Notes: generated by a model from the letters alone, not told the origin. Shown: positions 21,110-30,348, counted from the first letter of the stretch. The stretch is DNA of 64,000 nt from Rhodococcoides trifolii (GCF_014635345.1 NZ_BMCU01000004.1:1-64000), one strand, 5' to 3'. Translations and numbers: made by a program.

Positions 21110-22228
21110 CTACCGGAGCCGCCCGACCTCAAGGTGCTCAACTTCCAACCCGCGTGCACTCACATCCGCCGGAATGGGTTGCTGCCGAACAAGTGCCGCA
21201 CCTACCCGCGCCAGTGCCGCACACGTCTGGATCCCGTAGCCGCCCTGTCCTGCGCACCAGAAGAAGCCGTCGGCCTCGGGGTCGAAACCGACGACGGGGG
21301 TGCGGTCGGCGACGAAGCTGCGGAGGCCGGCCCACGAGGTGCGCACGTGGCGGGCATTCAGCGTGGTCGCATCGTTGATCTCGTCGAGGGCACGCGCGAT
21401 CTCGAGTTCGTCCGGTCTGGCGTCGCTCGGTGGCGTGGGTGTCTCGTCAGCGGGGGAGCAGAGGAATTGCGCACCTTCGGGTTTGATGTAGAACGCCTCG
21501 TCGATGTCCGAGACCGTCGGCCACCGGCTCGTGTCGACATCGTCCGGTGCGCCGACCATGAAGATGGTGCGGCGCATCGGCTGTAGGCCGATGGTTGGCA
21601 CGCCCGCCGACTCGGCGATCGAATCGGCCCATGCACCTGCCGCATTCACGACAATGGGAGCGGCGACGGTCGACCCGTCGGCCAGCGTGACGGTCCACTC
21701 GTTCTCGGTACGCGTCAACCCGACGATCCCGCTCGTCGTGCGGATCTCTGCGCTCCGGCTACGCAGGCCGCGGACGTAGCCCTGATGCAGGGCGTGAACG
21801 TCGACCTCCATGGACCCCGGCTCGTAGATCGCCGACTCGGCGTAACCCTCTCGGAGCAGCGGAAACAGTTCTCTCGCTTCGGGTTCGGTGAGAAACTCGG
21901 CACTCGGCGTGAGCGCAGATATCTCGTCGTAGAACGCGCGAAGGTCGTCGCTGCGTCCCGGACGGGCAAATTCCAGAAGTGAGCGGGGTGAGAGTAGTTC
22001 GGCGTCGAAAGGTGGGTTCTCCAGAAACGATCGGCTCGCCGTCGTCAGCGCTCGAATCGGCAGGTTGCCGTACGTCTCGAGGAACAGCGCCGCCGATCGT
22101 CCGGTGGTGTGGAACGCCAGCGTCGACTCGCGCTCGAGTAGGAGGACCGAATGGTCGTCGGCAAGTTCGTAGCCGAGGGAGACCCCGGCGATTCCGCCGC
22201 CGATGACGATGATGTCCGGTGAAGTCAT
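21110..22228 (-). CDS. FAD-dependent oxidoreductase, D-arginine dehydrogenase-like
   Basis: This 372-residue flavoprotein of the DAO family has the dinucleotide motif GGGIAG at residues 10-15, 'HTTGRSAALFLETYGN' near residue 40, 'VDVHALHQGYVRG' near residue 155, 'NAAGAWAD' near residue 200 and 'GQGGYGIQT' near residue 340. This set closely follows Pseudomonas D-arginine dehydrogenase (DauA), which oxidises D-amino acids to 2-ketoacids. Exact substrate is inferred only. ATG start overlaps the stop of the upstream DUF998 gene (ATGA). It may also process D-residues, but nothing ties it to the NRPS. Confidence 0.85.
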   Translation of the reverse strand: MTSPDIIVIGGGIAGVSLGYELADDHSVLLLERESTLAFHTTGRSAALFLETYGNLPIRALTTASRSFLENPPFDAELLSPRSLLEFARPGRSDDLRAFYDEISALTPSAEFLTEPEARELFPLLREGYAESAIYEPGSMEVDVHALHQGYVRGLRSRSAEIRTTSGIVGLTRTENEWTVTLADGSTVAAPIVVNAAGAWADSIAESAGVPTIGLQPMRRTIFMVGAPDDVDTSRWPTVSDIDEAFYIKPEGAQFLCSPADETPTPPSDARPDELEIARALDEINDATTLNARHVRTSWAGLRSFVADRTPVVGFDPEADGFFWCAGQGGYGIQTCAALARVGAALVRQQPIPADVSARGLEVEHLEVGRLR

Positions 22229-22893
22229 GGATGGCCTTTCCAAGTCACAGCGGGCGTTCGGTAGGACGCCACGCCCAACATCACCATCCACACCGACATC
22301 CCCGCAATCTGTATCCGCTGGGCCAGGCCGAGCGAATAGTCACCGGGCAGGTTGTCGGCAATCAACATCCAGGCAGTGGTGACGGTGACGACCACGAACA
22401 CTGCGAGGCCCCAGGTCCGCAGCAGTGGCCACGATCCGTATCGCCGGGCGGCGAGAGTGAACGTGACCATGGTGACGAAGATGGCGAACACGGCGACGCT
22501 GCTGGTGAGCGCGTGGATGTGGTGCAGCTGGGGGAAGAGGCCGCTCGGGCCACTGGGGCAGCCGGGGTCGATGCCCGGAATGCACTCGATGGGGGCCAAC
22601 GCGTCGGCAATCGTGGAGGCGCCGAACACGCCGAACGCACTCCATCCGACGACGGTGAGCCGTCTGCGCGGGAGTATCGACAACCCGATCGCCGCGCCGA
22701 TCAAAGCGAGTGTGCCGGTGATGCGGTCACCCCACGAGAAGACCTCGCGGAACGGTCGGTTGGCGGCGTCGAGCTCGCTGAGGAACGACCGCATCGGGTC
22801 GAGACCGGTGTCGAGCACGAACTCGAGGACCCACGCCGAGTACAGGATTCCGGCCAGCCCCACGATCACGGCCAGGAGCGTACGCATCTTCAT
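22225..22893 (-). CDS. DUF998 membrane protein
   Basis: This 222-residue integral membrane protein has about six hydrophobic segments and the DUF998 pattern: 'SFLSELDAANRPF' after TM1, 'D.LAPIECIPGIDPGCPSG' in a Cys-containing extracytoplasmic loop, then 'HHIHALTSSVAVFAI'. The function is unknown for the family. I start it at the first ATG of MKMRTLLAV, 11 nt after the stop of vsr, because upstream codons overlap vsr. It overlaps the next gene by ATGA. Confidence 0.8.
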   Translation of the reverse strand: MKMRTLLAVIVGLAGILYSAWVLEFVLDTGLDPMRSFLSELDAANRPFREVFSWGDRITGTLALIGAAIGLSILPRRRLTVVGWSAFGVFGASTIADALAPIECIPGIDPGCPSGPSGLFPQLHHIHALTSSVAVFAIFVTMVTFTLAARRYGSWPLLRTWGLAVFVVVTVTTAWMLIADNLPGDYSLGLAQRIQIAGMSVWMVMLGVASYRTPAVTWKGHP

Positions 22894-22904
22894 CGAGGTG
22901 AAGA

Positions 22905-23336
22905 CTAGGCGAGCGCCGCGACCACCTTCTCCGCCGCATCCGCCGGATCCTCGTGCTCCCACACCCGCACGACGGTCCACCCCTCGGCGATCAGGCGCGC
23001 GTCGGTGTCCCGATCACGAGTGACGTTGGCGGCCAGCTTGTCGGCCCACCACTGTGCGTTGTTGCGGGGGTGGGTGGCGTGGATGGGGCAGCTGTGCCAG
23101 AAGCAGCCGTCGACGTACACCGCGACTTTGCGACGCGGAAACACCAGGTCGGCACGGCGGCGAAGACCTTTCAGTGGTGCGCGGTCGACGAAGTACCGCA
23201 GGCCTCGGCTGTGCAGTTCTCGACGCAGGGCCACCTCGGGTTTGGTGTCGCGCCGCCGCTGCTTGCTCAGTCGCGCGCTGGTCGCGGAGTCGGTCTGCGG
23301 GGAGGCCGGAGGCCGGCCGGGATCAGGCTGCGGCAT
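22905..23336 (-). CDS. vsr: very short patch repair endonuclease Vsr
   Basis: This 143-residue Vsr-family nuclease nicks 5' of T:G mismatches produced by deamination of 5-methylcytosine. Visible are 'SKQRRRDTKPEVALRRELHSRGLRY' at the N-terminus, the catalytic Asp in 'RRADLVFPRRKVAVYVDGCFWHSCPIH' (written in parts: RRADLVF, then VDGCFWH, then CPIH) and 'W..KL..N..RD'. Its usual partner, a C5-cytosine methyltransferase, lies 1.9 kb upstream on the same strand, separated by the restriction gene and a hydrolase-like gene. The 5' end contains a copy of the GGAGGCCGGAGGCCGG repeat. Confidence 0.92.
   Translation of the reverse strand: MPQPDPGRPPASPQTDSATSARLSKQRRRDTKPEVALRRELHSRGLRYFVDRAPLKGLRRRADLVFPRRKVAVYVDGCFWHSCPIHATHPRNNAQWWADKLAANVTRDRDTDARLIAEGWTVVRVWEHEDPADAAEKVVAALA
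23299..23321 (+). repeat. interspersed GC repeat copy inside the 5' end of vsr
   Basis: Plus strand GGGGAGGCCGGAGGCCGGCC, in the first codons of vsr (minus strand), encoding PDPGRPPASP. It is a member of the family at 39402-39485 and 63241-63264. Confidence 0.75.
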
Positions 23337-23344
23337 ACCCCAAG

Positions 23345-24310
23345 TTAGCGCGCGTACTCCGCCACCGGTGGTTCGGCTGCGACTGCCTGCTGAACGGTGT
23401 TGATCACGGCGGACGTTGCCGTTGCGGGGCCGGAGAGCGCCGATCCGATCGGGTCGAGACCGGGCGCGGCCACAGTGAGGCAGGACTTCTTCGGAATACG
23501 GGCTGGGTCGGCCGGTCCGTCGTGAGTCAATGCATCCATCACCAGCAGATAGGTCACGTTGTCGCTGAGGATGCCGAAGTGCTCCACCGGTCGGTACGCA
23601 CAGACGTCCTGCACCGCGATCGAGGCCCCGACGCCGCCGATGGTGCTGGCGGTCGGTTGCGGGTAGATCAGTTCGTCGAACATGGTGTAGATCGAGGTGT
23701 AGGACGGGCCTGCGGGAAGCGGCCGCGAGTTCAGCGCGGCGAGGAACGCCGACCCGGTCGCGATCTGCCAGTTCGCCGGCCCGCACTTCTTCGAACTGTC
23801 GCATCCGGTTCGTGCGGACTGCGTGCCGTTGTACGGGGTGGCGAGCGACACGAAGTCCGAGACGAGAGCCGGAAGGTCGGGCCAGAACTTCAGCGCCCAC
23901 ATCTCGTCGAGAGGTCCGTGCTGGTGACCCATGAGGACGACCTTGCGGCCACTGGCCTCGTGCATGGTTCGCACGGCGGAGACGACGTACTGCGCGGCGA
24001 TCTGCAGGTCGTCGAATCCACCGCCTGGAATGGACAGGCTGCATACCGGAAACCCCTGCGCCGGTAGTGATCTGGAATAGTTCCACCCGAACGACTGGGT
24101 GTCGGTGGCGAACGCCGGGGTCAGCAGCACGGGGTCCTTCTTCGCGTGCGCCAGATCAGGCGTGCAGGTGAGGGCGTGGCGAAGCTGAATTCGGTCGACG
24201 GTGAGTGCGGGCCCAGGACTCTGAACCGGGGCGCCGCCGGTCATGCCCCCGGCCGACGCGACACCGGCCGACGCGAACATCAGCAGCACGACCATCAGAA
24301 GAACTCTCAT
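23345..24310 (-). CDS. secreted lipase-fold protein lacking the nucleophilic serine
   Basis: This 321-residue protein has a signal peptide (hydrophobic residues 3-20, cleavage likely after ASA). It resembles secreted actinobacterial/CalB-like lipases in 'LLTPAFATDTQSFGWNY', 'Q.AAQYVVSAVRTMHEASGRKVVLMGH', 'ALKFWPDLPALVSDFVSLATPYNGT' and conserved Cys pairs. The nucleophile elbow, normally GHSQGG, reads GHQHGP: Ser is replaced by Gln. The codons are CAC CAG CAC, so this is not a frameshift. It is probably a non-enzymatic binding protein, or an enzyme with another mechanism. It lies between the restriction endonuclease and vsr on one strand. Confidence 0.8.
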   Translation of the reverse strand: MRVLLMVVLLMFASAGVASAGGMTGGAPVQSPGPALTVDRIQLRHALTCTPDLAHAKKDPVLLTPAFATDTQSFGWNYSRSLPAQGFPVCSLSIPGGGFDDLQIAAQYVVSAVRTMHEASGRKVVLMGHQHGPLDEMWALKFWPDLPALVSDFVSLATPYNGTQSARTGCDSSKKCGPANWQIATGSAFLAALNSRPLPAGPSYTSIYTMFDELIYPQPTASTIGGVGASIAVQDVCAYRPVEHFGILSDNVTYLLVMDALTHDGPADPARIPKKSCLTVAAPGLDPIGSALSGPATATSAVINTVQQAVAAEPPVAEYAR

Positions 24311-24446
24311 GCTAACAACCCCCGGGGTGCGTCGATCGCTACCGCAGAACGACTACGGCGGACGCATCCTCAGTCTGCGGGCGCGGACCGCACGGCACCT
24401 GCGCTTTTCCGCTGTGACTGGTTCCCGCTTTGCAGCACCGATGTAG

Positions 24447-25259
24447 TTACTCGTCCTCATCTTCGGGGTCCGACCAGGTGGGAGCGAACCGATTGCGCCT
24501 CTCCACCTCACCGTGAACCACGTCGACGAATTCCTCGAACGCCAGCGTGGTGCGGTCCGACGGCCGGCCGTTGCGCGGGGGCGCCTCGTCGACGTCGAAG
24601 AACCTGACTTCACCGCGGTACGGACCCTCGGGTTCGTAGAGACCGATGAACACCTTCTCGAACAGGTCGTAGCGAGTGTCCTCGGCGCCGAGGTCGATCC
24701 ACGCTTTGCCTTCACCGCCGACCACCGCGCGCTTTCCGCGACCCGACCGTTTGGACAGCGTGGTGACGTGGTGTGCGAACGAACTCTTGCCGGTGTCGCT
24801 GCTCTTGGACGGATCGCCGTCCTCGCAGGTGGACCACGGCTCGAACATCACCGCAACCAGCACGCTGTACGGCTGACGTTGATGCAGAACCATTGCCTCG
24901 CCGCGTAATTCGTGATCGTTGCGGACGATGTTCTTGGTCCAGCGCCCGAGCCGACCGCTGCTGGGGCTGTAGTCCTGGAAGCTGTAGGTCTTGATGGAGA
25001 TGCACAGAATCAACCCGAGTGTGGGGTCGAGTGCCTTGACGTCCAACCTCTTTCGGCCCTTGGCGACGTCGACCTGTGCCTCCTGGCCGGCGCCGTACGC
25101 GTCGGGTGTGATCGACGGATACCGGGGCCGCAGGGCGTCAGCGAGACACTGCGCGAGCTGGTTCGACAGCCGCTGCGCGTAGTTCTTCTTCTCGCCGCGG
25201 TCGGCGGTGGGGAGGGGTTTGTCCCCGGCGAAATCGAGGGCGAACGTGAGCGGAAACAT
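24447..25259 (-). CDS. putative type II restriction endonuclease
   Basis: This 270-residue protein starts at an ATG that shares one base with the stop of the C5-methyltransferase (TGATG), a coupling typical of restriction-modification pairs. A PD-(D/E)xK-like core is visible: Glu60, Asp73 (in RLDVKAL) and Ser88-x-Lys90 (in CISIKTYSF), fitting a divergent D-x(n)-(S/E)xK nuclease. I do not recognise the specificity. 'FDVDEAPPRNGRP' and an acidic tail complete the protein. The call rests on context plus this motif; an alternative is another defence-associated nuclease. Confidence 0.7.
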   Translation of the reverse strand: MFPLTFALDFAGDKPLPTADRGEKKNYAQRLSNQLAQCLADALRPRYPSITPDAYGAGQEAQVDVAKGRKRLDVKALDPTLGLILCISIKTYSFQDYSPSSGRLGRWTKNIVRNDHELRGEAMVLHQRQPYSVLVAVMFEPWSTCEDGDPSKSSDTGKSSFAHHVTTLSKRSGRGKRAVVGGEGKAWIDLGAEDTRYDLFEKVFIGLYEPEGPYRGEVRFFDVDEAPPRNGRPSDRTTLAFEEFVDVVHGEVERRNRFAPTWSDPEDEDE

Positions 25260-26419
25260 CAGGCGACCGCCGCAGGCTCGCTGGTCATTCGGTCGAGATG
25301 ACTGTCGACGGTGTCGAGGAATCCTGCTGGAAAGCGCAGGTTTCCCGACCGAGCACGCTTGAGGAATCCGGCGGTAGCGCGGGCGGACAGCAACTTGGAC
25401 TCGTCGAGAAATCCGTCGAGATTCTCGTACTCGGCATGGATCGGCCAGGTGCTCGCAGGCACCTTCCACGCGGTGCGGTCCCGGCCCCACGCCGCCGTCG
25501 GCCACCGCTGACCGGGCATGATCGCCGTGTCGTCGGACGGGTCGTAGACGGTCGGTGCGGTGAGCGACTCCCCGACCCACGACGCCATCCGGACGCTGAC
25601 CGCGTTGCCGACGAGTTTCCACCGGTGGCCGGCGCGAACACCGGGGAGCGACGTCGCAGGAGCCGTCCAGTCGGGGTCGAAGCCCTGCAACCGCTCGACG
25701 TCGGTGATACCCGGCGTGACCAGCTCACCCGAGGGCAGGCGGACGGCCGGGGGACTGGCGATACCGATCGTCGACCCACCTTTGAGCGTCGGCACTGCGT
25801 TGACCGCCCAGCCGAGGCCACGAACGCCTTCGGTCCAGTAGAAGCCGCACGGGTGCTCGTCCGGTTCGGCGTCGAGAGCGGGACCGGCGTCCTGTCCGAA
25901 CAGCACCTCACGCGGGTCTTCGGTGCGTGAGGCCAGCATGATCACGCGCTGACGGCGCTGCGGAAGGCCGAAGGCCCGAGCGTCGACCACGCGGTAAGCC
26001 CACATGTACCCGAGGTCTTCGAGGGCGTGGGTGATGTGGCGCATCGCCGCGCCGCGACCGAGTTGCAGCATGAACGGAACGTTCTCGATCAGGAGCCACT
26101 TGGGTCCGCGCCGACGCGCGACGAGACGGAAGACGTGGTCGACGAGTCCGGAGCGGTCGCCGGTGATACCGGCGGTGCGGCCGGCCTGCGAGAGGTCCTG
26201 GCACGGAAAGCCCGCTGCCACGAGATCGGTTCGCTGCGGCAGGGCGCGCAAGCTCGTGACATCGGGATGGAGGGGAACGTCCGGGAACCGTGTGCGTAGA
26301 ACGGCACCGGCGCCCTCGTCGATTTCGCAGAGAAGTTCCGTCGACCAGCCGTGCCCGGAGAGCCCGAGTTCGAGGCCGCCGATTCCGGCGAACAGCCCGA
26401 CCATGCTCCCTGCGCTCAT
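25259..26419 (-). CDS. C5-cytosine DNA methyltransferase
   Basis: This 386-residue type II modification enzyme has motif I GLFAGIGGLELGL (~residue 8), motif IV AGFPCQDLSQAGR with catalytic Cys73, motif VI IENVP (~111), motif VIII QRRQRV (~154) and motif X GNAVS (~315). The target-recognition region lies between motifs VIII and IX (~160-300). It overlaps the endonuclease gene by one base, and vsr lies further downstream. I chose ATG 26419 (MSAGSM); a TTG 30 nt upstream and an ATG 15 nt downstream are alternatives. The methylated sequence cannot be deduced. Confidence 0.93.
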   Translation of the reverse strand: MSAGSMVGLFAGIGGLELGLSGHGWSTELLCEIDEGAGAVLRTRFPDVPLHPDVTSLRALPQRTDLVAAGFPCQDLSQAGRTAGITGDRSGLVDHVFRLVARRRGPKWLLIENVPFMLQLGRGAAMRHITHALEDLGYMWAYRVVDARAFGLPQRRQRVIMLASRTEDPREVLFGQDAGPALDAEPDEHPCGFYWTEGVRGLGWAVNAVPTLKGGSTIGIASPPAVRLPSGELVTPGITDVERLQGFDPDWTAPATSLPGVRAGHRWKLVGNAVSVRMASWVGESLTAPTVYDPSDDTAIMPGQRWPTAAWGRDRTAWKVPASTWPIHAEYENLDGFLDESKLLSARATAGFLKRARSGNLRFPAGFLDTVDSHLDRMTSEPAAVA

Positions 26420-26552
26420 TGAAGGAAGGCTACTCGAGCCGTCCGACAATCCCGACCGCAGAAGTCCGTGAAGGAATGCGTGGCGCCGTAATTCGGTTGG
26501 ACCACGGGGTCCTTACGTGGACTATGGACTGGTCAGTCGAGAAGGGTGGACC

Positions 26553-28343
26553 GTGGTGAGTGCGGGCGTGCTGGATCCGGTGCGGAGCACCGAGCGTTCG
26601 GTGACCCCGGACGAATCTCGGTCCTCGCTGCTCCGATTCCTCCCGTTCATTGCGCCGTATCGCGTTCCCATCGTGTTGTCGATCGTGATCTCGATTCTCG
26701 GCACCGGCACTGCTCTCGTCATTCCGCTGCTGACCCAGCACATCGTCGACGGACCGATCGTCGCACGCGACTTCGCCGGCGTCTGGCTGCCCGCATTGGG
26801 CGTTCTCGTACTCGGTCTTGTCGACGCGGGGTCCATCTGGTTGCGCCGCTACCTGATGGCCGAGCCGTCGAGTCGGTTCGAGATCGAGGCCCGCGGCGCG
26901 TTGTTCCGCAAGCTGCAGTCGTTGTCCATCGGTCGGCACGACGGGTGGGATTCGGGGCAGCTGCTCTCGCGTGCCATAACGGACATGTCGACGCTGCGGC
27001 GGTTCGTCGCTTTCGCGGCCCCGTTCCTGCTGATCAACACCGTGACCATCGTGGCCGGTGCGCTGATTCTGACGTGGCTGTCGTGGATTCTCGGCGTGAT
27101 CTTTCTCGTCCTGGCGGTTCCGCTCATTCTCATCTGCGCCCGCTTCGAATCTCTGTACCGCGTGGTGTCCAGGCGTGCCCAGGAGCAGTCCGGTGACGTC
27201 GCGACGACCGTGGAGGAATCGATCCACGGAATACGCGTCCTGAAGGCATTCGGCCGCAGTGATCATCAAGCGAAGCGCTTCGTTCGCGAAGCGCGCACCT
27301 TGCGCGGAACCGAGCTCGACAAGGTGCGGTACATGGCCATCCTGTGGTCCGTGATCGTCGGTCTACCGCCGATCGCGATCGGCGCGATGCTCGGCGTGGG
27401 AGCCTGGTCTATCACGCAGGGGACGATGACGACGGGTGCGTTGGTCGCGTCTCTGGCCATCGTCGCCTCGCTCCTGTGGCCCATCGAGGCCTTCGGATTT
27501 CTCATCTCGGAACTGGGCAACTCCCGCACTGCGGCCGACCGCTACTGGGAGATCATGGATCTTCCCGCCGACATCGACGACCCGCTGCATCCGGTCGATC
27601 TCCCGAAGCAGGTCCGCGGAGCGGTGCGTTTCGACGGCGTGAGTTTCTCGTTTCCCGACGCCGATCGCATCCTTCTGCACGACGTGTCGTTCACCATCGA
27701 GCCGGGGGAAACCGTTGCGCTGGTGGGTGTCACGGGCAGCGGCAAGACCGCACTCACCTCGCTGATTCCGCGGCTGTACGACGTCACCGCCGGCTCGGTC
27801 ACGGTGGATGGACTCGACGTGTCCGAGATGCGACTGAGCGACCTGCGGTCGCTGGTGGCGGTCGCCTTCGAGGAACCGGCCCTGTTCTCCGCCAGTGTGC
27901 GCGAGAACATCACGATGGGTCGTCCCGCTGTCACCGACGAGAACGTCTGGGCTGCACTGACTGTCGCGCATGCCGAGAAGTTCGTCGCGGACCTACCCTG
28001 GGGTCTCGATACCCGTATCGGTGAGCAAGGACTGTCCCTGTCGGGCGGTCAGCGTCAGCGACTCGCGTTGGCACGGGCCGTGATCGGGACACCGCGCATT
28101 CTCGTTCTCGACGATCCGCTGTCCGCGCTCGACGTCAACACCGAGCAGCTGGTTCACGAGGCGCTGGCGGATGTGCTGAGCACCGCGACGACGCTGCTCG
28201 TGGCGCACCGCCCGTCCACTGCCGCCTTGGCAGACCGAGTGCTGCTGCTCGACAACGGAACCATTGCCGCCCAGGGCACCCACGAGAGTTTGCTTGCCAC
28301 CTCTGCCCGCTACCGCCACGTGATGGGGTCGACCCATGGCTGA
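26553..28343 (+). CDS. ABC exporter half-transporter, subunit 1 (degenerate Walker B)
   Basis: This ~597-residue type IV ABC exporter half has six transmembrane helices (about residues 30-310) and an NBD with Walker A GVTGSGKT, signature LSGGQRQRLALA and Walker B LVLDDPLSALD. The residue after the Walker B Asp is Asp instead of catalytic Glu. The next gene, overlapping by 8 bp, has the canonical Glu but an altered signature. This is the asymmetric arrangement of heterodimeric exporters such as TM287/288 and BmrCD. The GTG at 26553 follows AAGGG; an ATG 36 nt upstream is possible. The substrate (drug or lipid) is unknown. Confidence 0.9.
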   Translation: MVSAGVLDPVRSTERSVTPDESRSSLLRFLPFIAPYRVPIVLSIVISILGTGTALVIPLLTQHIVDGPIVARDFAGVWLPALGVLVLGLVDAGSIWLRRYLMAEPSSRFEIEARGALFRKLQSLSIGRHDGWDSGQLLSRAITDMSTLRRFVAFAAPFLLINTVTIVAGALILTWLSWILGVIFLVLAVPLILICARFESLYRVVSRRAQEQSGDVATTVEESIHGIRVLKAFGRSDHQAKRFVREARTLRGTELDKVRYMAILWSVIVGLPPIAIGAMLGVGAWSITQGTMTTGALVASLAIVASLLWPIEAFGFLISELGNSRTAADRYWEIMDLPADIDDPLHPVDLPKQVRGAVRFDGVSFSFPDADRILLHDVSFTIEPGETVALVGVTGSGKTALTSLIPRLYDVTAGSVTVDGLDVSEMRLSDLRSLVAVAFEEPALFSASVRENITMGRPAVTDENVWAALTVAHAEKFVADLPWGLDTRIGEQGLSLSGGQRQRLALARAVIGTPRILVLDDPLSALDVNTEQLVHEALADVLSTATTLLVAHRPSTAALADRVLLLDNGTIAAQGTHESLLATSARYRHVMGSTHG

Positions 28344-30171
28344 TTCCGACACGACCGGCCTCCTGCCTGCTCGCGACTGGAGGGGCGACGCCGACGAGTC
28401 GACGGAGGACTCCGTCTCGGTGAACATGGCGCTGGCCAAGAACTCTCGCACGCTGCTGGCGTCGTTGCTCCGTCCGTACAAGAAGCGTGCTCTGCTGGCG
28501 ATGCTGATCATCCTCGTCGACAACGCCGCAAACGTGGCCGGGCCCTTGTTCGTCGCCTACGCACTCGATCGCGGTGTGGGGTCGGCGCAGCTGGGAAACT
28601 GGGGACCGTTGGTCATCGCGGCCGGCGGGTACATCGGCGCCGGTGCGCTCGGCGCGGTCACCACCTACTTCTTCCTCACCGTGTCGGGCAAACTGAGTCA
28701 AGACGTTCTGTTCGACTTGCGCCGCAGGGTGTTTCGTCACGCACAGGGACTGAGCATCTCCTTCCACGAGCGATACACCTCGGGCCGGGTGATCTCGCGG
28801 CTCACCAGCGACATCGAATCCATTCAGGCACTTCTCGAAACAGCCCTGAACGACGCGTTGACCGCAGTCCTGTCCGTGGCGACCATCGCGGTCATTCTCG
28901 TCTACCTCGACGTCCCGCTCGCCCTGGTCGTGCTGGCCGGTTTCGTCCCGCTCGTCTACCTCACGAGGTGGGCGGGCAGGCAGCAGCGACGCGGATACCG
29001 CAAGACACGCACGGCAATTGCGCGCGTGGTGGTGCACTTCGTCGAGTCCATGGGCAGCATTCGTGCCGTCCAGGCGTTCCGACGCGAGGGTCGCAACAAT
29101 TCGATCCTGGCCGAGGAGGACGGTGCCTACTCCGACGCAAACGCTTCTGCCTTCCGCGGAATGGCAGGCTTCTCCGGTGCCATCAGGCTCGTCGGAAACA
29201 TCACCACGGTCATCGTTCTGGTGTTCGGAAGTTGGCGGATCGTGAACGGACACATCGAGATCGGTGTACTGGCCGCATACCTGCTCTATCTGCGCCGGTT
29301 CTACGGCCCGCTCGACGAACTCGCCCAGGTGTTCAACGCGTACCAGTCGGCGGCAGCGGCACTCGAGAAGTTGTCGGGCGTGCTGAACGAGGAGCCGGCG
29401 GTGCGTGAGCCGCAGCATCCGGTCGTTCCGTCGACCCGCGCAGGTCACGTGATGTTCGACGACGTCACCTTCGGATACGGACAGGTGCCAGTTCTGCCGC
29501 GGTTTACCCTGGACGTCCCTCCCGGCCAGGTGGTCGCACTGGTCGGAGCCACCGGCGCGGGCAAATCGACGTTGGCCAAGCTGCTCGCGCGGTTCTACGA
29601 CCCGAAGTCGGGCGCCGTGTCACTGGACGGGGTCGACCTCACGTCCATTGCCGACACGGACCTGCGCGAACGGGTGGTCATGGTCACCCAGGAGGCGTAC
29701 CTGTTCGGCGGATCGCTGGCCGACAACATTCGGCTGGGGAGGCCGGACGCATCCGACGAGGAGGTGCGAGCCGCCGCCTCGGCCGTCGGACTGGACGAGT
29801 TCACCGCAACCCTGCCCGACGGTCTGGACACCGACGTGCGCAAGCGCGGCGGCCGCTTGTCCGCGGGGCAACGTCAGCTCGTGGCGTTCGCGCGGGTGTT
29901 CTTGGCGTCGCCCTCGGTCGTCATTCTCGACGAGGCGACGTCCAGCCTGGATGTGCCCAGCGAGCGGGCCGTGCAACGCGCACTGGAAACGGTGCTGCGT
30001 GGGCGTACGGCATTGATCATCGCGCACCGGCTGTCCACGGTCTCCATCGCCGATCGTGTTCTGGTGATGGACCAGGGACGAATCGTCGAGGACGGGACTC
30101 CGGACGAACTCGTCGAACAGGGTGGTCGGTTTGCCGACCTGCACGAAGGTTGGCGCGAAAGTCTCGTGTGA
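28336..30171 (+). CDS. ABC exporter half-transporter, subunit 2 (catalytic NBD)
   Basis: This 611-residue partner of the preceding gene has six TM helices (about residues 50-340) and an NBD with Walker A GATGAGKST, Walker B VVILDEATSSLD (canonical Glu) and signature LSAGQRQ in place of LSGGQ. Pairing its altered signature with the partner's altered Walker B gives one degenerate and one competent ATP site in the dimer. The 8-bp overlap implies coupled translation. The pair resembles Rv1272c/Rv1273c-type exporters. Confidence 0.9.
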   Translation: MADSDTTGLLPARDWRGDADESTEDSVSVNMALAKNSRTLLASLLRPYKKRALLAMLIILVDNAANVAGPLFVAYALDRGVGSAQLGNWGPLVIAAGGYIGAGALGAVTTYFFLTVSGKLSQDVLFDLRRRVFRHAQGLSISFHERYTSGRVISRLTSDIESIQALLETALNDALTAVLSVATIAVILVYLDVPLALVVLAGFVPLVYLTRWAGRQQRRGYRKTRTAIARVVVHFVESMGSIRAVQAFRREGRNNSILAEEDGAYSDANASAFRGMAGFSGAIRLVGNITTVIVLVFGSWRIVNGHIEIGVLAAYLLYLRRFYGPLDELAQVFNAYQSAAAALEKLSGVLNEEPAVREPQHPVVPSTRAGHVMFDDVTFGYGQVPVLPRFTLDVPPGQVVALVGATGAGKSTLAKLLARFYDPKSGAVSLDGVDLTSIADTDLRERVVMVTQEAYLFGGSLADNIRLGRPDASDEEVRAAASAVGLDEFTATLPDGLDTDVRKRGGRLSAGQRQLVAFARVFLASPSVVILDEATSSLDVPSERAVQRALETVLRGRTALIIAHRLSTVSIADRVLVMDQGRIVEDGTPDELVEQGGRFADLHEGWRESLV

Positions 30172-30348
30172 GCTGTTCCCCCAGTGCACTTCCTAGGTGC
30201 CGCGCACCACACCCGCCGCGGAGTTTGCCCAGCTCGAATGTTTGACATCGATGCGTTTCGGCAATCAAGGTCAGTGCGGGGTAACAGATATCCGACCAAT
30301 TCGGTCGGCTCCGGCACTTGGGGTGCCTCGGTGGCTTACCGTAACGGT

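Noticed and set aside
22225..22980. Longer start of the DUF998 gene overlapping vsr
   Set aside because: The extra N-terminal residues are Gly/Arg-rich, lie inside vsr and precede a natural start at the first hydrophobic helix.
30256..30287. SigF-like promoter before the glycolipid-binding-like gene
   Set aside because: GTTT and GGGTAA are separated by 20 bases, outside the 15-17 range, so I do not call it.
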